NCBI GenBank assembly: GCA_026770585.1
Contig: MU646529.1
Coordinates: 332,593 to 348,085 of the forward strand
DNA length: 15,493 nt
Reading direction: 5' to 3'
Origin: Baffinella frigidus
Taxonomy: Eukaryota; Cryptophyceae; Cryptomonadales; Baffinellaceae
The position numbers and the translations under genes were made by a program. The notes below the pieces were generated by a model that did no database searches, was not told where the DNA came from, and saw only the letters and a program-made list of their open reading frames with translations. Positions 1 through 6,500 of this stretch are shown in pieces (position 1 is the stretch's first letter; every line of letters starts with the position of its first letter).

Positions 1-90
1 GGGGGGGGGGGGGGGGGGTCGAGAGCGAGAGAGGGAGCGAGCCATAGATCGCGCGCGCGCGAGAGAGAGAGTGCGCGAGACTAGGGGCTG
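1..90. repeat. Poly-G run and purine-rich low-complexity edge
   Basis: Positions 1-18 are an uninterrupted run of 18 G, followed by GA-rich and CG-alternating simple sequence (for example CGCGCGCGCG near 51-60 and GAGAGAGAGA near 61-70). The last seven bases of the window are also G. Nothing coding is visible. This may be a contig edge where assembly stopped in a homopolymer. Confidence 0.8.
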
Positions 91-114
91 TCTGTACATC
101 GCCTCCTCTATGTA

Positions 115-373
115 CAGGGGTACCTCGCTCATAAGAAAGCGCCACCCCCTAGGACCCTATCCCTCAAGTGGCGAGGGGGTCAAAATTGACCCCCAAGAGG
201 TCCTAGGCAGGTCCTAGGGCCCTACGGTAGGGTATGCGAGCTTACTCGCCACTTGAGGGATATAGCCTATTAGTAGGCCTATGCCCTCTAGGCAGGACCA
301 TCATAGGGCCCTAGGCATGGTTCTACCGCAGGGTCCCAGGGGGAGGCGGTTTCTTATGAGCGAGGTACCCCTG
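115..373. mobile_element. Family B miniature inverted-repeat element (B1), carrying a nested element
   Basis: The left end reads CAGGGGTACCTCGCTCATAA and the right end is its reverse complement (TTATGAGCGAGGTACCCCTG). Both ends are flanked by TA (113-114 and 374-375). No open reading frame lies inside, so it is non-autonomous. Other copies in this window are about 117-123 bp; this one is longer because a complete family A element sits at 160-260. The internal part has short palindromes built on CCTAGGACC and GGGCCCTAGG. The superfamily is not certain; the apparent TA target suggests a Tc1/mariner-like mechanism. Confidence 0.85.
160..260. mobile_element. Family A miniature inverted-repeat element (A1), nested in B1
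   Basis: A 101-bp element with ends TCCCTCAAGTGGCGAG and CTCGCCACTTGAGGGA, flanked on both sides by TA (158-159, 261-262). It interrupts the interior of B1, so it inserted later. It has no coding capacity. It holds the palindromes GTCAAAATTGAC and CCCTACGGTAGGG that recur in all seven A copies of this window. Confidence 0.88.
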
Positions 374-377
374 TACA

Positions 378-700
378 CAGCGTGTCAATATCCATCACGA
401 TTGTATTTACCCCTTAAAACAATTTGACCACCCCCACTCGTGCGCATCCACCGCCTAGTGCGGCTCGACTCACACGGGATATACACTCGCCGACCGCGCC
501 GCACACGCGGCCGCAGCACACCGCGTGGCTGCTCTGACAGCCACGCGCGCCCCTCCTCCATGCGACGTACTTCTTAACGCCGCATCCCTTACAGAAAAGC
601 CTACACATAAACGCCCCGCAGTCCGGCCATACGCTCCAGGGCCGGACCTACTAACTTGAGTTAGTAAGTTACTTAGTTACGGCCCGAGCGCGGCGAGGAG
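378..700. other. Stretch without an identifiable gene
   Basis: GC-rich DNA with no exon that I can support; the minus-strand frame open through part of it (414-608) has a cysteine/arginine-rich translation with no recognisable family. It contains the perfect hairpin at 522-547 and a short palindrome ACTAACTTGAGTTAGT near 649-664. Confidence 0.5.
522..547. other. Perfect 10-bp hairpin
   Basis: CGCGTGGCTG at 522-531 pairs with CAGCCACGCG at 538-547 around a 6-base loop (CTCTGA). The stem is GC-rich. No U-run follows and the host is eukaryotic, so I do not call it a terminator. It may be incidental or the remnant of an inverted-repeat element. Confidence 0.6.
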
Positions 701-751
701 ATGTCTATCCTCCTCGGGGATCTGCATTGAGTTGTACCCCGCTACGGACTT

Positions 752-799
752 GTACCCCCCCCCGGCGGGCCCGGCTGACTGCGAGTTCATCGAGAGGTC
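752..799 (-). CDS. Candidate serine-rich exon fragment (copy of the 941-979 exon)
   Basis: On the minus strand CTCCGCAG at 807-800 looks like a splice acceptor and is followed by an open frame DLSMNSQSA, then a glycine-rich continuation into a G-run. The nearly identical sequence at 941-979 reads NLSMNSQSA after the same acceptor. G/C-ending codons and the acceptor argue for coding origin. The end of this copy is unclear: a possible GTAC donor lies inside the G-run near 752. It could be a late tail exon of the kinase gene, part of another gene, or a relic; product unknown. Confidence 0.3.
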
Positions 800-847
800 C
801 TGCGGAGACGCGCCCACGGTCAGACAACTGGGACCCCAGGGTTCGCA

Positions 848-865
848 GGGGGGGGGGGGGGGGGG
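848..865. repeat. 18-base G homopolymer
   Basis: An uninterrupted run of 18 G, the same length as the run at the window start. Long G runs of this kind are frequent here and favour slippage and quadruplex structures. Confidence 0.9.
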
Positions 866-940
866 TCGGCAAGTTGGTTCTCTGCGGGAAGGGGGTCTGC
901 TAGTCGATTTGCTGGGAGAGGTAGGTCCGGAGGGGGATGA

Positions 941-979
941 TTAGGAGGTGGAGGCTGACTGCGAGTTCATCGAGAGGTT
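941..979 (-). CDS. Candidate terminal exon, serine-rich (NLSMNSQSASTS, then stop)
   Basis: Reading the minus strand, a telomere-like tract (CCTGAAGCCTGAAGCC and variants, 1052-995) leads into GGCGTCTCCGCAG, an acceptor whose AG is at 981-980. The exon then reads N-L-S-M-N-S-Q-S-A-S-T-S and ends at a TAA (943-941). A repeat tract just upstream of an acceptor is exactly how kinase exon 6 is built, which is why I take the exon seriously. It could be the last exon of the kinase or of a separate minus-strand gene; transcript data would decide. The same segment occurs at 799 without the stop. Confidence 0.35.
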   Translation of the reverse strand, partial: NLSMNSQSASTS

Positions 980-994
980 CTGCGGAGACGCCAA

Positions 995-1052
995 GGGTTT
1001 AGGCTTCAGGCTTCAGGCTTCAGGGTCTAGGCTTCAGGGTCTAGGGTTCAGG
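995..1052. repeat. TTCAGG/TCTAGG telomere-like minisatellite
   Basis: Tandem 6-7 base units such as GGCTTCAGGCTTCAGG and GGGTCTAGG. On the minus strand it forms a CCT-rich tract directly before the acceptor of the candidate exon 941-979. Confidence 0.85.
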
Positions 1053-1305
1053 GAGTGATGCGCCGGCTTTCAGACACCACCACCAGGAACCTCCTGTTTC
1101 ACACCTAGGACCCACAGGACCCACCTAGGGACTCACAGAGGCTGGGTGCTACAGGGGGACGTCGAATACACGCAGACGCGTCCTCTCAGGACTGAAGCGC
1201 CACCTCCCTACAAAAGGCCCACCCGTGTCTTGCCTCGCTGCTGAGACACGCCCGCAGGGGGGGAAGGTTCAGAGGGGAGGCGCGATGACACACGCCCACG
1301 TGCCC
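1053..1305. other. Stretch without an identifiable gene
   Basis: GC-rich sequence between the minisatellite and A2. I see no exon with matching splice sites. A short motif (CAAAAGGCCC, then a TG-rich tail) near 1212 recurs near 1516, hinting at old duplication. Confidence 0.4.
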
Positions 1306-1307
1306 TA

Positions 1308-1407
1308 TCCCTTAAGTGGTGAGGGGTCCAAATAGACCCCCCTGAGGTCATAGGCAGGTCATAGGGCCCTACGGTAGGGCGTATGAGCCTACTGGCCACT
1401 GAGGGGA
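1308..1407. mobile_element. Family A element (A2)
   Basis: A 100-bp copy with left end TCCCTTAAGTGGTGAG and degenerate right end CTGGCCACTGAGGGGA. It is flanked by TA at 1306-1307 and 1408-1409 and carries the family core CCCTACGGTAGGGC. Non-coding. Confidence 0.85.
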
Positions 1408-1639
1408 TACGAGTAGGAATCAACTTGATACCGCGTGGCGCCTCGCGCGGTGTTCTAGGCTTAGGTTTAGGTTTAAGTCCAGGGTAAAACATAAACCAGG
1501 AGCACACGCAGCTTCGCAAAAGGCCCCTCGGTGCCATGCGATATCATGTGCTGGCCAGCACAGGGATTCGAGGGTTCGCAGGGAACAGGGGTATGTTGGG
1601 GGGGAGGGGGGGGAGTTCCGGATTCTCTGTCAGTTGGGA

Positions 1640-1885
1640 GGGGGTGGGCTAGTTGATTCTTTGGGAGGGGGGGAGGTGTGGGGAGGTGTGGGTAGTGTAG
1701 TGTAGGGGGGGGGATGCATAGTTGGTTCTCTGGCAGTGGGGGGGGGCTAGTTGATTCTTTGGGAGGGTTCGGGGTCTGTGGTCTGTGGTGGGGGAACCTG
1801 TTTGATGCGTGCGCCGTGCGAGGAGCGGTTGGAGCGGACACACTCGAACGACTGCTCTTATTCAGTTGATTCTCTGGGAGGGGGG
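1640..1885. repeat. Minisatellite with unit CTAGTTGATTCTTTGGGAGGG
   Basis: Related units occur near 1650, 1720, 1749 and 1862, with weaker copies near 872-915 and 1617. Two candidate exons are embedded among the units. On the minus strand each unit ends in AATCAACTAG, which resembles a branch point plus acceptor AG. Confidence 0.65.
1798..1851 (-). CDS. Candidate serine/arginine-rich exon, duplicate of 1900-2007
   Basis: On the minus strand, after AGAGCAG (1858-1852), an open frame reads SFECVRSNRSSHGARIKQ and ends in AAACAG followed by a GT donor (1797-1796). The last 14 codons repeat those of the next exon (RSNRSSHGARIKQ) and the CAG|GT donor is kept. Length is 18 codons in phase 0 at both ends; using the AG one codon earlier adds Q. 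It may belong to the tail of the kinase gene, whose exons are also all phase 0, or to another gene. No domain recognised. Confidence 0.4.
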
Positions 1886-1899
1886 AGGGGGAAGAAGAC

Positions 1900-2007
1900 C
1901 TGTTTGATGCGTGCGCCGTGCGAGGAGCGGTTGGAGCGCGCCGACTCCAACGACTGCTCGGGGGCCATCCCACGCGACGGCATCGCGTGGCTTTGCTTCG
2001 GGTACCC
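1900..2007 (-). CDS. Candidate serine-rich 36-codon exon
   Basis: The minus strand gives CTGACGGACGGGAGTGGCAG, with a branch-point-like CTGAC and a CAG acceptor, then 36 codons beginning GYPKQSHAMPSRG and ending RSSHGARIKQ, closed by CAG|GTCTTC. It is exactly 108 nt, phase 0 to phase 0. Third positions are mostly G or C. The end is duplicated at 1798-1851 and the start at 2319-2375. The composition (Ser, Arg, Pro, no hydrophobic core) resembles the disordered kinase tail exons upstream. The plus strand is also open here, but without a matching pair of splice sites. Function unknown. Confidence 0.45.
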
Positions 2008-2069
2008 CTGCCACTCCCGTCCGTCAGTGATCCAGTCCAGTCCGCGCCCAACTTTTCTATGGCTGGAAA

Positions 2070-2221
2070 TTTATCTCAGAAAAGGGATTTTTAAATTCGT
2101 TGTCTTAAGTCAATTCTTGTACAAATTCGTCAACTTGTTCTTTTCTCTGCGCATAAGTCGACACATTTTAAGGGGGGTTGACTTAAGAAAACGAATTTAC
2201 AAATCCCTTTTCTGAGATAAA
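2070..2221. mobile_element. Family F inverted-repeat element
   Basis: Terminal inverted repeats of about 44 bp: TTTATCTCAGAAAAGGGATT at the left and AATCCCTTTTCTGAGATAAA at the right, continuing inward through TTAAGTCAA / TTGACTTAA. It is much more AT-rich than its surroundings and has no coding frame of note. Only one copy is in the window. The flanks allow TA, TTA/TAA or no duplication, so the superfamily is undecided. Confidence 0.8.
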
Positions 2222-2318
2222 AATGTGTTCCCGGGCGCCCATCCCGAACCCGTCCAGCCCCCCTGGTGTTTGGCCGTATGCTTCGGAAGCCCAGGAATTG
2301 CCGCGTGGGGGGTGAGAA

Positions 2319-2375
2319 CGACTGCTCGGGCGCCATGCCCCGCGACGGTATCGCGTGGCTTTGCTTCGGGTACCC
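2319..2375 (-). pseudogene. Decayed copy of the exon at 1900-2007
   Basis: The minus strand reads GYPKQSHAIPSRGMAPEQS, differing by one residue from the 1900-2007 exon. The intact exon is preceded by CAG, but this copy is preceded by CCG, so the acceptor is destroyed. After EQS the similarity and the donor are lost. I read it as a tandem duplicate that can no longer be spliced at the original site. Confidence 0.5.
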
Positions 2376-2560
2376 CGGTTTCCACGAGTCGTCGCGTTAG
2401 GGATCAGGAGGCGGAGGGGAGCGCTCGACTGAGCTCTCCGCTGAGCGAGTGATGGTGGGTGTAGAGTTGCGGTCTGAGTGTTGAGGGCTGAGGGGGAAGG
2501 GCGTAGAGTCGAGGGTGGCTGCACGGGCGCGCATGTGCGATGGTTGTGCTGGTGCTCCCT

Positions 2561-2651
2561 TTCCTCTCTCTCTCTCCTCTCCCTCTACCCCGCTCTCTCT
2601 CTCCCTCTCTCTCCTCTCCCTCTCTCTCCTCTCCCTCTCTCCCTCTCGCAA
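2561..2651. repeat. CT-rich microsatellite
   Basis: Imperfect CTCTCTCTCCTCTCCCT repeats over about 90 bases. Translations from it are simple Ser/Leu or Arg/Glu repeats and are not genes. Confidence 0.9.
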
Positions 2652-2687
2652 CGCTTTAGTCAACCGTCGTGCGCGGGGGCCTCGCAA

Positions 2688-2745
2688 CCCTCAACCCTAA
2701 AACCTACACCCTAAACCGAAACCCCCCCGAAACCCGAAACCCACA
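2688..2745. repeat. Telomere-like CCCTAAA/ACCCTAA tract
   Basis: Degenerate units such as CCCTCAACCCTAAAACC, ACACCCTAAACCG and AACCCGAAACCC. Too short and degenerate to be a chromosome end. Confidence 0.8.
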
Positions 2746-3330
2746 CACACAAGCGCAACTCTCATCCCAGCGCTCCGTCCAGAAACGCGGCCCAAGGAGC
2801 CTTACCTCCCGTCTACCGCAGTCCCACATTGTATTAATCTCGGAATATAACAGAATTTGTGGTTGACCAAGACCTTTGAAGACGAGTTATGCTATTGTAA
2901 GCCTTGGTTGTATTTCCCCAAAAGCATGTCCACCCTTATCTTCGGCGTTGAAAGCCCTGAGATACACAATAGATTCTGTGAAATTCCGAAATGAGTATGC
3001 AACCTCCTAGCTCTGCCTGACTTCATCGGTGCTCCACACGACTGAACCTCCCGAGCATTCTCGGGGTTTCCACCACCCGGCAGGGCCGACGCACCTTCCA
3101 GGCCTGCCTGAGTGAATCTGGTCTCCTCAAAGTAGGAGACCAGAAGTTGATGTGCCAGGTGTGTAAGGTACAAATCAATCAACTTTTGGAGCAAAAAAAC
3201 AAACTCCAGCCAGCCCGACTGAGGTCCGGGGTGTCCCACGTCCGGCACGGATGAAGAGCTGACTCGTTAGTATGCCAACTCCAGAGAATTCGCGGGACAT
3301 CCTGACACGGGAAACTCTGAGCCCCTGGAG
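2746..3330. other. Gene-poor stretch with outlying copies of the exon-array repeat
   Basis: The part near 2825-2990 is the most AT-rich plain sequence of this half of the window and could be intergenic or untranslated. Short pieces of the array seen at 3396-3900 recur here: a GCGGCCC...TACCTCCC...ACCGCAGTCC block near 2788-2823, CTCCCGAGCATTCTCGGGG near 3048-3066, and CCAACTCCAGAGAATTCGCG near 3274-3293. I see no supportable exon. Confidence 0.45.
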
Positions 3331-3333
3331 CCC

Positions 3334-3363
3334 CTTGTCGGAGATGTTGCCTATGAGGGACGC
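3334..3363 (-). pseudogene. Decayed micro-exon copy (ASLIGNISDK)
   Basis: Ten codons reading ASLIGNISDK on the minus strand match the end of exons 8 and 9 ([13 protein letters not shown]) with a 3-codon deletion. The donor GT of the other copies is GG here, and no acceptor AG is in place, so this copy is probably not spliced. Confidence 0.45.
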
Positions 3364-3460
3364 CGGCCACGATCACCCCACAGCTTCTTCAAGAGACGCG
3401 GCCCTTCCTATCCTCTTCTGCAGTCCAACTCCAGAGCATTCGCGGGAAACCCTGCCGGAC

Positions 3461-3508
3461 CTTGTTGGAGATGGCGGCCTTCTTGCCCATGAGGCTCGCA
3501 CCTACCGC
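3461..3508 (-). CDS. Kinase gene exon 9 (micro-exon, inferred)
   Basis: Sixteen codons, [16 protein letters not shown], after a TAG acceptor (3510-3509 is AG) and before AACAAG|GTCCGG. Phase 0 on both sides. The final 13 residues are identical to exon 8, so this is a tandem exon duplicate. The tail continues downstream, but I cannot fix the next exon or the stop codon. Confidence 0.4.
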
Positions 3509-6500
3509 CTACTGAAGTCCAACACCGTACGCCAACTCCCGAACATTCGCGGGGTTTCCAAGGTAAGGACGCACGCACGCGTCTGCCCTCCCGGCGACTT
3601 CTGGTCGTCTCTCGTACCTTCTACCTCTGCCTGAGGGGGGGCAGACGTCCCGGCAGCCCTACCTATCCTCTACTGCAGTCCAACGCCCAACGCCCAACGC
3701 CCAACGCTGAAAGGACCTTGTTGGAGATGGCGGCCTTCTTGCCCATGAGGCTCGCCTGCTGCGTGCCGCACCAGGAGCCCTACCTAGGTTCTTCCCTCTC
3801 CTGCAGTCACACACCGTGCGCAACCTCCCGGGCAACTCCAGGATATTCGCAGGAAACGCTGAAACGCTGAAATGGTCAACGCCAACGCCCAACGCCCAAC
3901 GCCCAACGCTCAACGCTACACCCCCAAAGGACCTTCTTGTCCATGAGGCTGGCCTTCTTGCCCATGAGGCTGGCCTGCTGGTTGTGCAGCCGCGGCGACT
4001 TCTGGTCATGCAAAACCTGGTGTAGGGGTTCGGGTTCATGGTTTATGTACGTTTTTTTCTTAGGGGCATGCATGTTTTTTTTCCAGGGTTATTCCTGGGT
4101 TGTTCATGGTTTATGGTTGCGGGTTTCAGATTTCGGGTACAACACACCTCCATCTTCATCATGTTCGCCCCATCCCCGCTCGCGCGCTTCGGATCTTTCA
4201 CGAAGTGCGGCTTGTTCCGCCCCTCCCCGCGACTCGGCGGGAGCATCTGCCCGCGCGCCTCCGCCCCGAACGAGTAGTTCCCCCCTGGGGATGGCAGCTC
4301 CATCTTCGCGGCCGCTGGCTGCACGGCCTGCTTCAGGCTTCAGGCTTCAGGGTTTAGGGTTTAGGGTTTATGGTTTAGGGTTGAGGATGCAGGGTTCCGG
4401 AAACGCCTCACGGGTACAAACAAGCTCTGCATGCGGCCTGCGGGGGTGGGGGTTGTGTTAATGGTTTGACAGGGAGCCTGGACTCCGGGGCAAGAGGGGC
4501 GAAACTCCCGACGTTATCATCAGCGTGTGCCGCGCCTCCGCGCGAGAAACATCCAGGCCGCACTGAGACAGCACGCACGTCCTCGACCAAGACGAGACGC
4601 ACCTGCACGTTTCTGAACCCTAAACCCTGAGTTCTAGGTGTTAGGACCCTGAGTTCTAGGTGTTAGGGGTGACCTGCGGGAGCCGCGGTTTCCCGCTCGG
4701 AAGGAAGTCCCCCCCAGCCGTCTCATGCGACGTCGCCCGCTGCGCCCCCTTATCCCCCCCCGCCCCCCCCTGCCCCGCCCCCTGCCGATGCCCCCCTGCC
4801 GGCGCCGCCGCCTGCGTCCCCCCGCGCCCCGCCCCCCCTTTCCCGATGATGCTGTCCAGCCGCTTTTCGAGGTCCTGCGGCATCGGGCCCCCGAAGAGGT
4901 CGAGGTGCGCCTGCGTGCGTGGGCGCGCTATTGCCGAGTCGGAAGCCTGGTTGAGGGTTTGTGGTTTAGAGTTTAGGGTTGACGACGATCTAGGGTTCAG
5001 GGTTCAGGGTTCAGGGTTCAGGGTTCAGGGTTCAGGATTCAGGATTGAAGACGATCCAGGGTTCAGGGTTCAGGGTTCAGGGTTCAGGGTTCAGGGTTCA
5101 GGGTTCAGGGTTCAGGGTTCAGGGTGTACCCCAGGGGCCTGCGCCCAGCTCGACTGGACAGGGGTCGCGGGGTGGGACGCCTCCGAGCCTCCTTTGGAGT
5201 GCGGCGCGCCCCCGGGTAGGGAGAGCGGTGCGAGGTCAGCGCGCCCGTTGGAGCGGGAGGACGCCTGCGAACAAGAAGGGGTTAGTCAACTTCCTGGAAT
5301 ACGCAAGACAGACCCCCGGACGCTGGGTGCGAACATGGGGTTGTGCGTGGACGGTGACTAATACGCGCAAGCGCTTTGTTCGTACCAATCCGAGCAAGTT
5401 TTGTTCGCACCCTGGTAAGCTACAACCAGCCAACCAGCCAACAGGCGCACGCTAGGCTCCCAGGAATAGACCTACCTCAGGACCCTACGCGTAGGGCCGT
5501 GTAGGGCGATGTGGATGGGGGGGGCGTTTCTTAAGACTATAGACGTTTGGATCACTCACCTCAAGGCTCAAGGGCCTCATTTAGGACCTGCATCAAGAGT
5601 AATAAAGAAGAAGAAGAGGACACACACCTGCGGGGCATTGAACGCGTTCCCGAACCCCTTCTCTTCCCTCCGCCCCGCGCCCTTCCCCAGCTGCTGCTGC
5701 GTCGAGGCCTCGCTCCGCGCCGAGGGGGAGCGCTCGCCCTTGGCGGAGCGCGCGGAGGGGGGGGCGGCGTTTTCGTGCTCTTCGCGGAGCCCGTCGAAGT
5801 ATGAGTGGGATAGCGCTTCGTGCGCCTGGGGTGGGGTTTGGGGTTTGGGGATTGGGGTTCAGTGTCAGGGCAACGGAGGGGATGCGCAGTGACTCGTACG
5901 CTTGTGCTGACGTAATGTCGGGGAGCGGGCTCTTGAGTTGGTGACGCTGTGCACTGTCGCTTGTAAGGCGTCGCCCACAGCCCCGAGGACAACCCTCCCT
6001 AGGAAGACGGAACCCATGGGGGCGCGGTGCGAGCGACTGCGTGGAGGCGGTGTGGGTGTGGGTGTGCGCGTGGTGTAGGGGAGCACAGCAGGCGGGTGTG
6101 TACTTGAAAGTACGTTGTGGACAGGTCAAACTCTCCATGTGGTGGATATGGTGAGAGGGAGACTCCCGCGACTGAAACGGATAGGGCGTTTTCCAGGGTC
6201 ATCTCGCTAAGCTTCACGGGTGAGGGTATGCAGGGTTGAGCGTTGCAGGTTCAGGGTTTATAGGGCACCTGGAGCCGCTTGGTGGGGTCCATTTGCAGCA
6301 AGCCTTTCATGAATGAGAGGGCCTTCTTCGTCAGCTTCCCGACGTAGCGCTTCTCGATGGTCTCGGGGCGCGACATGTCGGGGAACTTGAGGCCGAGGAA
6401 GCGCGGGTTCCGCAGGAAGAGCTCCATCTGCTCCGGCGTCAGCGGGCCCATCACCTTCTGGATCACGTAGAGCTGGTCGATCTCGCTCTCCCCGGGGAAG

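Larger units (their letters stand above)
3396..3920. repeat. Tandem array of exon-plus-intron units
   Basis: Several modules recur in the same order: a CTGCAGTCC block (near 3419, 3673, 3810), a CCAACTCCAGAGCATTCGCGG-type block (near 3424, 3533, 3825) and a GGACCTTNTTGNNNATG exon block (near 3457, 3713, 3929). Unit spacing is roughly 150-250 bp. The array shows that exon and intron sequence were duplicated together. Confidence 0.65.

Noticed and set aside
1801-2012. Plus-strand reading CEERLERADSNDCSGAIPRDGIAW as a cysteine-containing protein
   Set aside because: No paired splice sites fit this strand, whereas the minus strand has a CAG acceptor and CAG|GT donors flanking exactly 36 codons. 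I prefer the minus strand but cannot exclude the other.
2397-2714. Open frames rich in Arg/Glu (minus) or Ser/Leu (plus)
   Set aside because: They are produced by the CT microsatellite at 2561-2651.
3659-4039. 126-codon minus-strand open frame across 3659-4039
   Set aside because: It is an out-of-frame shadow running through three micro-exons and their CCCAACG-rich introns. The exon reading has conserved duplicates and splice sites.
4962-5125. Plus-strand open frames reading FRVQGSG repeats
   Set aside because: They are translations of a TTCAGGG array inside an intron of the minus-strand kinase.
4331-5125. Possible telomere or subtelomeric end
   Set aside because: The TTTAGGG-like tracts are short, degenerate, mixed with TTCAGGG and TTTGGGG, and lie between coding exons. 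They are interstitial.
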